NCBI GenBank assembly: GCA_000244995.1
Contig: CM001438.1
Location: 4,568,096-4,632,095, forward strand
DNA length: 64,000 bases
Reading direction: 5' to 3'
Source of the DNA: Burkholderiales bacterium JOSHI_001
Lineage (GTDB): Bacteria; Pseudomonadota; Gammaproteobacteria; Burkholderiales; Burkholderiaceae_C
Below are positions 53,130 through 61,746 of this stretch, in pieces (positions within the stretch are counted from its first letter, which is position 1; each line of letters begins with the position of its first letter). The notes beneath the pieces were generated by a model that saw only the letters and a program-made list of their open reading frames with translations, searched no databases and was not told where the DNA came from. A program made the position numbers and the translations under genes.

Positions 53130-54313
53130 GCCCGGGCTCCTGCGGGTCGGCCCCAGCCCGTCAGCAGGGCCAGCGCGGCCCAGCTGGCGGCCGCCCAGGC
53201 GACGGCCAGGGTGAGCAGGTCGGGCGTCACCGGGGCCGCCACGGCCACCAAGAGCAGCAGAACCCGCAGGCCCTCGGCGACGGCGCTGTGGGCGGGACGG
53301 CCGTCGGCCTGCTTGTCCACCGCCACCAAACGCATGCCGGCTTCGGCCGCGCCGGCCAGCAAAAGGATGGCCAGCAGCGTGTGCAGGCCCGCGTAGCCCG
53401 GGCCCAAACCCAGGTCGCTGCGCCAGGCGCCCAGCAAGGCGACCGCGCCGGCCAGCGCCAGCATCGGCCCCAGCACCCAGGGCAGGCGGCTGCGCAGCTG
53501 GGCACTGCCGGTGGTGGTGAGACGGTGGCGCAGCAGCAGCGGCACGGCGTAGTTCAGCGGCGTCAAGGGCAGTTGCACCAGCAGCAGCGCCAGGCTGAAC
53601 TGGCCCAGGCCGACAGCCCCCGCCCAGCGCTGCGCCAGCGCCTGCAGCAGCACGACGCCCAGGGTGGCGAAGCTGGCCGTGGCCCAGGTGGCCAGGCCAT
53701 GCGGCAACAGCGTGCGCAGCGGGATGGGCGTTCCCTGGACCGGCAATGCGGGCGTGTGCGCCAGCGCCCAGCGAGCCTGCGCGCAGCCGGCCAGCCACAC
53801 CGCTGCCAAGGCCAGGGCCACGCTGGCGGCCAACGCGCCGCCAGCCGCCACCACGCCAGCGGCCAGCGGCAACAACAGCAACTGCGGCCCCACGGTGACC
53901 AGGTTGAAGCGCCAGGTGGCCGGCCCCAGCAGCGTGAGCGCCCGCCATTGCGCCTGCAGCGTTGACAGCGCCACGGCGCCGGCCAGCGCCGCCGCCACGG
54001 CCCCCGCCTGCCAGCCGTGGTGCCAGAACGCCAGCCCCGCACCGACCGGCAGGCCCAGCAGGGCCACGCGCAGCGCCAGGCGGCGCGCCGCCGGCAGCGC
54101 GATGCGCCCGTTCTGCGCATACACGTACAGCGCCTGGGGCATGCCCAGGGCCGCGACCGCAGCGCCCAGGTCCACCAGGGATTTCAGCTGGTTGAACTGC
54201 CCCTGCTGCGCCGGCCCCAGCGCACGGCCTATCCACAGGGCGGCCAACAGCGTGGCGGCGCCGCCGCCCGCCTGCAGCAGCAGGGTGCGCACCAGGTCGC
54301 GCTTGAGCTTCAA
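53126..54313 (-). CDS. Third flippase-like membrane protein, TTG start
   Basis: A 395-residue polytopic protein with about twelve hydrophobic helices, Ala/Leu-rich, of the MOP-exporter type. The opening KLKRDLVRTLLLQAGGGAATLLAALWIGRALGPAQQGQFNQLKSLVDLGAAVAALGMPQALYVY matches the first helices of polysaccharide flippases. There is no ATG near the start. A TTG at 54313 overlaps the preceding stop as TTGA and has an AGGG 7-8 bases before it. A GTG seven codons later is the alternative. It overlaps the glycosyltransferase after it by four bases. Confidence 0.75.
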   Translation of the reverse strand: MKLKRDLVRTLLLQAGGGAATLLAALWIGRALGPAQQGQFNQLKSLVDLGAAVAALGMPQALYVYAQNGRIALPAARRLALRVALLGLPVGAGLAFWHHGWQAGAVAAALAGAVALSTLQAQWRALTLLGPATWRFNLVTVGPQLLLLPLAAGVVAAGGALAASVALALAAVWLAGCAQARWALAHTPALPVQGTPIPLRTLLPHGLATWATASFATLGVVLLQALAQRWAGAVGLGQFSLALLLVQLPLTPLNYAVPLLLRHRLTTTGSAQLRSRLPWVLGPMLALAGAVALLGAWRSDLGLGPGYAGLHTLLAILLLAGAAEAGMRLVAVDKQADGRPAHSAVAEGLRVLLLLVAVAAPVTPDLLTLAVAWAAASWAALALLTGWGRPAGARA

Positions 54314-55086
54314 GGCCGCCCTGCCAACACGAACAGGTTGGACGCAAACAAGGCCCGCCCCAGTGGCTGGATGGCACGTGCCGTGGCAAAGACCGCCTGC
54401 CGCACCCGCCGCCCGAGCGCTCCCCCGGCATAGGCCTGGCCGAAGTGGCGCGCGCGCAGGTCGCGCCGCAAGCCTTCGGCCGGGGTTTCGTGGATCCACA
54501 CCTGCTGCCAGTTCAGTGGCTTCAAGCCGGCGCGCTGCACCAGGTCCAGGCCCTCGGCCAGCGAATAGGCCCGCAGGTGGCCGGACGGGTCGCCAGGCCC
54601 ATAGGCCCGGCCGCGATTGGTCCAGTTGTCTTCCAGGGGCAAATTCACCAGCACGCGCGGCGCCAGCTTCGCCGCATCGGCCAGGAAGCCAGCGTCGTCG
54701 GGCACATGCTCCAGCACGTCGCTCAGCACCACCGCATCAAAAGTCGGCAGCGCCAGGTGGCGAAAGTCCCCGGCCTGGAAGTCCACCTCGGGGAAACGCT
54801 CGCGTGCGGCGGCGATGTTTTGCGCCGAAATGTCCAGCCCCAGGCGGCGGCCGCCTTCGGCCAATGGGAAGGCAGCGATCAACTCGCCCGTGGCACAGCC
54901 GATTTCCACCACGCTGGTCAGGCCTTCACCCTGCAGCAGCGCCACCAGGTGCGGCAGCTTGAAGTGCCGCACCTCCAGGTCCACCTGCTGGCGTTCGAAG
55001 GACGTGGCGTCGCGCCGCGCGGCGTATTCGGGGTGGGCGTCGTACAGCGCGGCGTAGTCCACGCCGTCGCCTGGCGGAGCGGTCAC
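54310..55086 (-). CDS. Class I SAM-dependent methyltransferase, first gene of the minus-strand operon
   Basis: A 258-residue methyltransferase with YAALYDAHPEYAARRDATSFERQ, SAM motif SVVEIGCATGELIAAFPLAEGGRRLGLDIS and FDAVVLSDVLEHVPDDAGFLADAAKLAPRVLVNLPLEDNW. No ATG exists in frame near the start. A GTG at 55086, overlapping the stop of a 27-codon upstream frame (GTGA), gives the usual length. A second GTG eight codons later is possible. The long upstream frame is not homologous. In similar operons such enzymes methylate a sugar or the terminal residue. Confidence 0.78.
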   Translation of the reverse strand: MTAPPGDGVDYAALYDAHPEYAARRDATSFERQQVDLEVRHFKLPHLVALLQGEGLTSVVEIGCATGELIAAFPLAEGGRRLGLDISAQNIAAARERFPEVDFQAGDFRHLALPTFDAVVLSDVLEHVPDDAGFLADAAKLAPRVLVNLPLEDNWTNRGRAYGPGDPSGHLRAYSLAEGLDLVQRAGLKPLNWQQVWIHETPAEGLRRDLRARHFGQAYAGGALGRRVRQAVFATARAIQPLGRALFASNLFVLAGRP

Positions 55087-55166
55087 GCTCGCGGCGCCGC
55101 GCGCAGCGCCTGGGCACGGGCGAAGCGGACCAAGCGGTGATTGACGGGGGCCTTGCGCGCGTGCAT
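55083..55166 (-). CDS. 27-codon upstream reading frame before the methyltransferase
   Basis: An ATG at 55166 opens a short frame encoding MHARKAPVNHRLVRFARAQ and then Ala/Arg residues, ending in a TGA that overlaps the GTG of the methyltransferase by four bases. It is strongly basic and has no known family. It may be a translated leader that couples initiation at the GTG, or a chance frame. It lies in the 104-base gap to the divergent lysS, with a GATAAT word (55198-55193, minus strand) as a possible -10 but no clear -35. Confidence 0.3.
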   Translation of the reverse strand: MHARKAPVNHRLVRFARAQALRAAPRA

Positions 55167-55206
55167 GGATCGACTGCAATGGAGGGAAAGAATTATCCCC
55201 CACGCC

Positions 55207-55212
55207 TAAAAT
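55207..55212 (+). promoter_or_regulatory. Possible -10 box for lysS
   Basis: TAAAAT lies 57 bases before the lysS ATG in the divergent gap. No clear -35 hexamer is seen 16-18 bases upstream, so this is a weak candidate. Confidence 0.3.
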
Positions 55213-55269
55213 GCGCGGTTTCGCCCGGCGCACCCGGGTCCATCCCTCGCCAAGCCTGCCACGCCCGCC

Positions 55270-56787
55270 ATGACCACCGACCACCTGCAGCCGCCCCCCG
55301 ACGACAACAAGCTCATCGCCGAGCGGCGCGAGAAACTGGCCGCCATCCGCGCCCAGGGCGTGGCCTTCCCGAACGACTTCAAGCCCCAGCACCATGCCGC
55401 CGACCTGCAGGCGCGCTACGCCGAACTGCCCAACGAAGAGCTGGAAGCCCTGGGCGTGAAGGTGGCCGTGGCCGGCCGCCTGATGTTGAAGCGCGTGATG
55501 GGCAAGGCCAGCTTCGGCACGCTGCAGGACGGCAGCTTCGGCAAGACCGCCGGCCGCATCCAGTTGTTCGTCACCAAGGACAACGTGGGCGACGCCTCGT
55601 ACGACGGCTTCAAGCACATGGACCTGGGCGACATCGTCGGCGGTGAAGGCGTGCTGTTCCGCACCAAGACCGGCGAGTTGTCGGTGAAGGTGAACTCGCT
55701 GCGCCTGCTGACCAAAAGCCTGCGTCCGCTGCCCGACAAGTTCCACGGCATGACCGACCAGGAACAGAAGTACCGCCAGCGCTACGTGGACCTGATGACC
55801 GACGAGGTGGCGCGCGCGCGCTTCGTGGCCCGCAGCAAGGCGGTCAGCTCCATCCGCAATTTCATGGTGGAGCACGGCTTCCTGGAGGTGGAAACGCCCA
55901 TCCTGCACCCCATTCCCGGTGGCGCCAACGCCAAGCCCTTCGTCACCCACCACAACGCGCTGGACCAGCAGATGTTCCTGCGCATCGCGCCCGAGCTCTA
56001 CCTGAAGCGCCTGATCGTGGGCGGCTTCGAGCGCGTGTTCGAGATCAACCGCAGCTTCCGCAACGAAGGCATCAGCGTTCGGCACAACCCCGAATTCACG
56101 ATGATGGAGTTCTACGCGGCCTACTGGAACCACCACGACCTGATGGACTTCACCGAGAACGTGCTGCGCCACGCCGCCCGACAGGCCACCGGCAGCGCCA
56201 CGCTCAGCTACGCCGGCAAGACCGTGGACCTGGACCAGCCCTTCGCCCGCCTGACGGTGCGCGATTCCTTGGTGAAGTACGCCGGTCTCACCGAAACCGA
56301 AGCGGCTGACGCCCAGGTGCTGCACGCGAAGCTTCGCGCCCTGGGCGAAGAGCCGCCCGCGCACTGGACACTGGCCGAGCTGCAGTTCGGCCTGTTCGAG
56401 GCCGCGGTGGAAGACAAGCTGTGGGACCCGACCTTCATCATCGAGTACCCGGTGGAGGTGTCGCCGCTGGCGCGCGCATCCGACGCCAACCCGGCCATCA
56501 CCGAACGCTTCGAGCTCTTCATCACCGGGCGCGAATACGGCAACGGCTTCTCCGAACTGAACGACGCCGAAGACCAGGCCGCGCGCTTCAACGCCCAGGC
56601 CAAGAACAAGGAAGCCGGCGACGAAGAAGCCATGTACTACGACGCCGATTTCATCCGTGCGCTGGAATACGGCATGCCGCCCACCGGCGGCTGCGGCATC
56701 GGCATCGACCGCCTGGTGATGCTGCTGACCGATTCGCCCAGCATCCGCGATGTGATCCTGTTCCCCGCGTTGCGTCGCGAGGGTTGA
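55270..56787 (+). CDS. lysS: Lysyl-tRNA synthetase, class II
   Basis: Charges tRNA-Lys. The 505-residue protein has the N-terminal OB-fold anticodon-binding domain (about 60-150: [23 protein letters not shown]). The class II catalytic core contains motif 2 ([28 protein letters not shown]) and motif 3 ([14 protein letters not shown]). Residues 160-176 read [25 protein letters not shown], the usual inter-domain hinge. It is the first housekeeping gene to the right of the polysaccharide locus. Confidence 0.97.
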   Translation: MTTDHLQPPPDDNKLIAERREKLAAIRAQGVAFPNDFKPQHHAADLQARYAELPNEELEALGVKVAVAGRLMLKRVMGKASFGTLQDGSFGKTAGRIQLFVTKDNVGDASYDGFKHMDLGDIVGGEGVLFRTKTGELSVKVNSLRLLTKSLRPLPDKFHGMTDQEQKYRQRYVDLMTDEVARARFVARSKAVSSIRNFMVEHGFLEVETPILHPIPGGANAKPFVTHHNALDQQMFLRIAPELYLKRLIVGGFERVFEINRSFRNEGISVRHNPEFTMMEFYAAYWNHHDLMDFTENVLRHAARQATGSATLSYAGKTVDLDQPFARLTVRDSLVKYAGLTETEAADAQVLHAKLRALGEEPPAHWTLAELQFGLFEAAVEDKLWDPTFIIEYPVEVSPLARASDANPAITERFELFITGREYGNGFSELNDAEDQAARFNAQAKNKEAGDEEAMYYDADFIRALEYGMPPTGGCGIGIDRLVMLLTDSPSIRDVILFPALRREG

Positions 56788-56801
56788 CAAGCATCAATCC
56801 A

Positions 56802-56830
56802 CCTCAGGCGTGCCCCGGGTTGCCCTGAGG
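56802..56830 (+). terminator. Weak hairpin after lysS
   Basis: A 7-bp repeat (56802-56808 with 56824-56830) with a 15-base GC-rich loop lies 15 bases after the lysS stop and before the next gene. No T tract follows, so it would be at best a partial terminator. Confidence 0.3.
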
Positions 56831-56858
56831 CGTTCCACCGCGTACAACCGATCCCACC

Positions 56859-57416
56859 ATGAGCAAGCGCATCGAGACCCTGGCCGAAGTGCAGGCCACC
56901 TGCTGGCGCACGCTGCAGCAATGCGCGCGCGACCGCCTCCATGAATGGCGTGTCATGACCCTGGCCACGGCCAATGGGGCGCAGGCCGACGCGCGGCTGG
57001 TGGTGATCCGCGACGTGATGCCGGACGCGCAAGAGCTGGTGTTCTACACCGACAGCCGCAGCCCCAAGGTGGAACAGATGCGGCTGCGACCGCAAGGCGT
57101 GCTGGTGGCGTGGAGCCGCCAGTTGTCGTGGCAGCTGCGCATGCCGGTGGAACTGACGGTGCAGACCAGCGGGCTGGAGGTGTCTTCCCGCTGGGCCCTG
57201 ATGAAAATGTCGCCCAGCGCACAGGACTACCTGTCGCCGCTGCCGCCCGGCGCCACGCTGGGCACGGGCGATCCGCCCCGGCCCGAGCGCGCCACGCGCG
57301 AACATTTCGCGGTGGTGACGGCCCGGGTGCTGTCCATGGACTGGATGGAACTGCACGCCGAAGGCCATCGGCGCGCGCTGTTCGACGACACCGGCGGCCG
57401 CTGGGTCCAGCCTTGA
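56859..57416 (+). CDS. Pyridoxamine 5'-phosphate oxidase family protein (Alr4036-type FMN-binding)
   Basis: A 185-residue flavoprotein of the PNPOx-like split-barrel fold. It shows HEWRVMTLATANGAQADARLVVIRD, FYTDSRSPKVEQMRLRPQGVLVAWSRQLSWQLRMPVEL and a C-terminal TARVLSMDWMELHAEGHRRALFDD with the aromatic end. It lacks the C-terminal dimerisation segment of true PdxH, so it is closer to the Alr4036/general-stress FMN-binding group. The substrate is not known. It is 71 bases after lysS, and its end faces the enoyl-CoA hydratase gene with a 3-base gap. Confidence 0.85.
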   Translation: MSKRIETLAEVQATCWRTLQQCARDRLHEWRVMTLATANGAQADARLVVIRDVMPDAQELVFYTDSRSPKVEQMRLRPQGVLVAWSRQLSWQLRMPVELTVQTSGLEVSSRWALMKMSPSAQDYLSPLPPGATLGTGDPPRPERATREHFAVVTARVLSMDWMELHAEGHRRALFDDTGGRWVQP

Positions 57417-57419
57417 CCC

Positions 57420-58208
57420 TCAGCGGTGCTGGAAGGCCGGCTTGCGCTTGTTGACGAAGGCGTCCATGCCTTCCTTCTGATCCTGCGTGGCGAAGAGGGC
57501 GTGGAACATGCGCCGCTCGAACATGATGCCGTCGGCCAGCGGGCCTTCGAAGGCGCGGTTCACGCATTCCTTGGCCATCAGCACGCTGGGCCCGCTCATG
57601 GCGCAGATGACCTGGGCGGCGCCCAGGGCCTCGTCCATCAGCTTGTCGGCCGGCACCACGCGGCTGACCAGGCCGGCGCGTTCGGCCTCGGTGGCGTCCA
57701 TCATGCGGGCGGTGAGTGCCAGGTCCATGGCCTTGGCCTTGCCCACCGCGCGCGGCAGGCGCTGGGTGCCGCCGGCGCCGGGGATGATGCCCAGCTTGAT
57801 TTCCGGCTGGCCGAACTTGGCTGAATCCGCCGCGATGATGAAGTCGCACATCATCGCCAGCTCACACCCGCCGCCCAGTGCAAAACCCGCCACCGCGGCG
57901 ATGACCGGCTTGCGAACGCTTTTCAGCTGTTCCCAGTTGCGGGTGATGTAGTCGCCCTTGTACACATCGACAAAGCTGTAGGTGGCCATGGCGCCGATGT
58001 CGGCCCCGGCAGCGAAGGCCTTTTCGCTGCCGGTCACGACCATGCAGCCGATGCTGTCGTCGGCATCAAAGGCCTTCAGCGCCGCCCCCAGTTCGTCCAT
58101 CAGCGCGTCGTTCAGCGCGTTCAACTGCTTGGGCCGGTTCAGCGTGACCACGCCCACACGGCGCTCGCCGTCGCCGCGCACGTCCACCAGGATGTTCTCG
58201 TAAGCCAT
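57420..58208 (-). CDS. Enoyl-CoA hydratase/isomerase family protein
   Basis: Crotonase-fold enzyme of 262 residues that would hydrate 2-enoyl-CoA to 3-hydroxyacyl-CoA in beta-oxidation. The catalytic pair Glu116 ([13 protein letters not shown]) and Glu136 ([25 protein letters not shown]) is present at the usual 20-residue spacing. The oxyanion-hole Gly of GAD (residues 68-70) and the [10 protein letters not shown]-terminal helix follow the paaF/ech pattern. It is preceded by a 60-base gap to the DUF3108 gene on the same strand. Confidence 0.9.
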   Translation of the reverse strand: MAYENILVDVRGDGERRVGVVTLNRPKQLNALNDALMDELGAALKAFDADDSIGCMVVTGSEKAFAAGADIGAMATYSFVDVYKGDYITRNWEQLKSVRKPVIAAVAGFALGGGCELAMMCDFIIAADSAKFGQPEIKLGIIPGAGGTQRLPRAVGKAKAMDLALTARMMDATEAERAGLVSRVVPADKLMDEALGAAQVICAMSGPSVLMAKECVNRAFEGPLADGIMFERRMFHALFATQDQKEGMDAFVNKRKPAFQHR

Positions 58209-58268
58209 GACACAGGTCTCCGGGTTGTTACGCCGGACACTATACGCAGCCCGCCGGGCCAGGCGCTG

Positions 58269-59441
58269 TCACTTCGGCGCTTCCTGCTGAGGGGCGCGCT
58301 CCAGCATCAGGTCCACCCAGGTCTGCTCGTCCTGGTGGATGAGGATGCGCACCGGCAGGTACTGCAGCGTGGGCGCGATCCAGATCTGCGCCGTCATCTC
58401 GCCGCCCCGGCCGGGCCGGCGCGGCTTCAGGTGGAAGGCTGGCAGCGGGCCGAAGGGCAGACTCAGCTGGTCTTCGCCCACCACGTCGTAAACCCAGCGG
58501 TCCACGCGTCGCGGCAGGGCCAGCGGCAGGTCCACGGCCTGGCCCACCACCAGGCGTTGCGGCTGGGTGGTGAACAGCCAGGCCAGCTGCACGAACTGGC
58601 TGGCTTCGTCCTGCGCCCCCGCCTGCGCCAGCACCTGGCGGCCATCGGCCAGGGTGATGTGCCGTTCGTTGAAGTGCAGCGTCCACTGGCGCTTGGAAAA
58701 TCCCACGCGCTGCTCGCCGTCGAAGCGCCTTGGCAGCAGGCCCTGTTCGCCCAGTTCGCCGTCGCTGGACAGGCGCCGCGCCATCAAGGGCGCGAAGCTG
58801 GGGCCCACCAGGGCCGTGAGGTGCACCTGGTAGTGGCTGCCCTCGCGCACCCACTCCACGCTGGCGCGGCCCTGCAGTTCGCCGCGGTAGTTGCCGTTCA
58901 GCACATAACTCAGCCGGGTGGACGGCGGCCAGGCGAAAGGCGGTGCGGCAGCGCTGGCGGCGGATGCCGCGGACGCCGCCACGGCCGGCACCTCGGCGGC
59001 GGCGGTGGCCGAGGCGGCGTCGTCCACCGCCACGGCCGACGCCGCGGGCTCGGGAATGGCCTGGACCACCCGCTCGGCTGCGTCAACGGCAGGCTCCGGC
59101 GCTGGCGTGGGCTCGACCGACCTCGGCGGCTCGGGCGGTGCCGGCTGGGACGCGGCCTGCGCCTGCGGCGCCACCGCCGGCAGGCGCCTGGGCTTTTTCG
59201 CGGCGGGCGCAGGCGCCGGGGCCAGCGGCGTCGTGGCGCTGGGCAGCAGGTCGCGCACGAAGGCCACTTCAATGCGGCGCGGCAGGTCGCTGTCCTTCAG
59301 GTCGCCACCGAAGCGGCCCCTGAGCAGCGCTTCGTTGCCGGCCAGCAGGTGCAGCCCCAGCACCCCCAGCGCCAGGCCCAGGCCACCCAGTCGGCGCGGC
59401 CAGCGCGGCAATGTTGCCGTGGGTGTCAGGCCCCCAGCCAT
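58269..59441 (-). CDS. DUF3108 protein with N-terminal membrane anchor
   Basis: A 390-residue protein with one hydrophobic segment near the start (about 15-37), an Ala/Pro-rich linker of about 115 residues (about 75-190) and a C-terminal DUF3108 domain. That domain runs from YVLNGNYRGELQGRASVEWVREGSHYQVHL, through RRVDRWVYDVVGEDQLSLPFGPLPAFHLKPRR, to IWIAPTLQYLPVRILIHQDEQTWVDL. The family's role is unknown. The gene overlaps the M61 peptidase gene by 16 bases, so the two are coupled. Confidence 0.83.
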   Translation of the reverse strand: MAGGLTPTATLPRWPRRLGGLGLALGVLGLHLLAGNEALLRGRFGGDLKDSDLPRRIEVAFVRDLLPSATTPLAPAPAPAAKKPRRLPAVAPQAQAASQPAPPEPPRSVEPTPAPEPAVDAAERVVQAIPEPAASAVAVDDAASATAAAEVPAVAASAASAASAAAPPFAWPPSTRLSYVLNGNYRGELQGRASVEWVREGSHYQVHLTALVGPSFAPLMARRLSSDGELGEQGLLPRRFDGEQRVGFSKRQWTLHFNERHITLADGRQVLAQAGAQDEASQFVQLAWLFTTQPQRLVVGQAVDLPLALPRRVDRWVYDVVGEDQLSLPFGPLPAFHLKPRRPGRGGEMTAQIWIAPTLQYLPVRILIHQDEQTWVDLMLERAPQQEAPK

Positions 59442-61174
59442 GCGCGGCGGCGCTGCGCCACCGCCGCCGTGGGCCGCTCGGCCAGCGCCAGCGTCAGGGT
59501 CTCCAGGGCCGTTGATCCGGCGCGCGGGTCCACCCGCAGCGTCAGCACGCGCTGGTCGCGCACCAGCAGCAGGTCGAAGGGCTGGCCGCTGGCCACCCAG
59601 TTGGCGGCGTCGTCCAAGCGGCGGATGCGCCAGCCGTCCACCGCCAGCAATTCATCTCCGGCGCTCAGTCCCGCGGCCATCGCCGCGCTGCCGGCCAGCA
59701 CCTGCTTCACCTGCACACCCGACACCGCGCCTTCGCTCAGGCGCAGGCCCAGCGCGGCGGTGAAGCCGGGCTTGTCGCGCGTGAGCGTGACACCGTGGTC
59801 GCGCAGCAGTTCGGCCAGCGGCAGTTCGCTGCGGCCGTCCACCCAAGCGGCCAGTTCGTTGCCGAAGGACCGTTTGCCCAGTTCGCGCAGGCCCTGGGCA
59901 ATGAGGTCGTGGTCGATGGGCCCACCCGCGCTGTGCTGCCACAGCCAGCGCATCAACTCGTCCAGCGTGGCGGCGCTGCGGCCCGTGCGCAAGGTGAGGT
60001 CCAGCGCCAGCGCCACCAGCGAGCCCTTGGCGTAGTAGCTGACGGTGGCGTTGGGCGTGTTCTCGTCGCTGCGGTAGTACTTCACCCAGGCGTCGAAGCT
60101 GCTTTCGGCCACGCTCTGCACCTGGCGTCCGGGCGTGGACTGCACCGCAGCCGCGCCCTTGGCCAGCAGCTTCAGGTAGCGCGGCGCGTCGATCAGGCCG
60201 GCGCGCAGCAGCATCTGGTCGTCGTAGTAGGAGGTGAAGCCCTCGAAGAACCACAAAAGGCGGGTGTAGTTTTCCTGCGTGTAGTCGAAGCGGGCGAACT
60301 CCGCCGGCTTCAGGCGCTTCACGTTCCAGGTGTGGAAGTATTCGTGGCTGATCAGGCCCAGCAGCGTGACGTAGCCGTCGGGCACGCTGGTCATGCCCAG
60401 GCGCGGCAGGTCGCGCCGGGCCGCGATGAGGGCGGTGCTGGCGCGGTGTTCCAGCCCGCCGTAGCCGTCCTCCACCGCGTTCAGCATGAACACGTAGCGC
60501 GCAAAGGGCGGCTTGCCATTCGGGCCGTGCCAGAAGTTGATCTGGGTTTCGCAGATGCGGCGGGTGTCGGCCAGCAGGCGCTGGGCATCGAAGCTGGGCA
60601 GCGCACCGGCCACCACCAGTTCATGCACCGCGCCGCGCACGGTGAAGCGGCCGCGCCAGAAGGCGCCCATCTCCACGGGGTGGTCCACCAATTCGTCGTA
60701 GTCGGCGGCCTGGTAGCTGCCCACGCCGCGCGCGTCCACCTTGTGCGCGGTCATGCCGGTGGCCACGAACCAGCCGCGCGGCAGGCGGCCGATGCGCAGC
60801 TCATGCGGACCGGCTTCCCGCCCATGCGCGCGCAGCAGCAGGCCGGTGCCGTTGAAGAAGCCTCGCCGCGCGTCCAGAAAGGCGGCGCGCACCGAGGTGT
60901 CGAAGGCATAGACACGCCAGCGCAGCGTGAGCGCGCCCCGGCCGCCACAGGCCACGTCCCAGGTGGTCTTGTCCACCTGGGTGATGGCGCATTCGCGCGT
61001 GCCCTGGCGGGCCTGCAGGCCATGCAGGTGGCGGCCGAATTCACGCACCATGTAGCTACCGGGAATCCACACCGGCAGCGACACCCGCTGGCAGGCCGCC
61101 GGTGCGGGCAGGGTGAGGCTCACTTCGAACTGGTGGGCGTGCAGATCGCCCACATCAACCCGGTAACGCAGCAT
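59426..61174 (-). CDS. M61 family metallopeptidase with PDZ domain
   Basis: Zinc metallopeptidase (glycyl aminopeptidase type) of 582 residues. An N-terminal beta-sheet domain (residues 1-180) is followed by the gluzincin motif HEYFH at 277-281 and the third zinc ligand E311 in WFFEGFTSYYDD. A PDZ-like domain with AMAAGLSAGDELLAVDG is near the C-terminus (about 475-555). No signal peptide is obvious from the ATG at 61174, so a cytoplasmic role is likely. It overlaps the DUF3108 gene and follows the DUF3429 gene by 5 bases. Confidence 0.9.
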   Translation of the reverse strand: MLRYRVDVGDLHAHQFEVSLTLPAPAACQRVSLPVWIPGSYMVREFGRHLHGLQARQGTRECAITQVDKTTWDVACGGRGALTLRWRVYAFDTSVRAAFLDARRGFFNGTGLLLRAHGREAGPHELRIGRLPRGWFVATGMTAHKVDARGVGSYQAADYDELVDHPVEMGAFWRGRFTVRGAVHELVVAGALPSFDAQRLLADTRRICETQINFWHGPNGKPPFARYVFMLNAVEDGYGGLEHRASTALIAARRDLPRLGMTSVPDGYVTLLGLISHEYFHTWNVKRLKPAEFARFDYTQENYTRLLWFFEGFTSYYDDQMLLRAGLIDAPRYLKLLAKGAAAVQSTPGRQVQSVAESSFDAWVKYYRSDENTPNATVSYYAKGSLVALALDLTLRTGRSAATLDELMRWLWQHSAGGPIDHDLIAQGLRELGKRSFGNELAAWVDGRSELPLAELLRDHGVTLTRDKPGFTAALGLRLSEGAVSGVQVKQVLAGSAAMAAGLSAGDELLAVDGWRIRRLDDAANWVASGQPFDLLLVRDQRVLTLRVDPRAGSTALETLTLALAERPTAAVAQRRRAWLGA

Positions 61175-61179
61175 GGGGA

Positions 61180-61653
61180 TCAGGTTCCGGCCGCGCCAAG
61201 GAAGCAGCACAGCGCGGCCACCGCGGTGAGCCGGAAGCGCAGCGTCAGCCATTGCGCCATGCCGTGGCGCGGGTACACGCGGCGGTCCACCAGGTAGCAG
61301 GCCACCAGGGCCATGCCTTCCAGCGCCAGGCCGGCGTTGGCCGGCATCACCACCGCCACCCAGGCCAGCAGCGAGGGCGCCACGCCCCAGGCGAACTGCC
61401 TGGGGTCGGCCTGCGGTTCACGCGCCGCAATGCCCCAGTGGATGCCGCCCAGGAAGGACACGATCACCGCCGCGTAGGCCGACAGCGCCAGCGTGACATA
61501 GGGGTGCGCCTCGGGGTTGACCAGCCACACCAGCACCGCGCCCATCACGAAGGGCACCAGCCCGGCATGGCCCAGGCGGGTGGCCAGTTCGGGCAGGGGG
61601 ACGGAACCCGGCGCAGGGCCAGGGCCGGGGGCGGGGATGACGGTCGTGTTCAT
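61180..61653 (-). CDS. DUF3429 membrane protein
   Basis: A 157-residue protein with a Pro/Gly-rich N-terminus and four to five hydrophobic helices. It contains the family segments YVTLALSAYAAVIVSFLGGIHWGIA, FAWGVAPSLLAWVAVVMP and CYLVDRRVYPRHGMAQWLTLRFRLTAVAALCC. DUF3429 proteins are inner-membrane proteins of unknown function found widely in proteobacteria. It is 93 bases downstream of dsbC on the same strand. Confidence 0.87.
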   Translation of the reverse strand: MNTTVIPAPGPGPAPGSVPLPELATRLGHAGLVPFVMGAVLVWLVNPEAHPYVTLALSAYAAVIVSFLGGIHWGIAAREPQADPRQFAWGVAPSLLAWVAVVMPANAGLALEGMALVACYLVDRRVYPRHGMAQWLTLRFRLTAVAALCCFLGAAGT

Positions 61654-61746
61654 GGCCTGCCATTGTGGCGCCGGCGGGGCCCACCTGCACCGCGGGGCAA
61701 ATCAGGAAGGGCCAGACGGGGGGCCGCAGAAGGCTTCAGGCGCGGG

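Noticed and set aside
52029-54431. 800-codon frame covering the glycosyltransferase and its upstream gene
   Set aside because: Only the last 366 codons match a GT4 enzyme; the rest is Ala/Gly/Arg-rich sequence out of frame with the real flippase gene.
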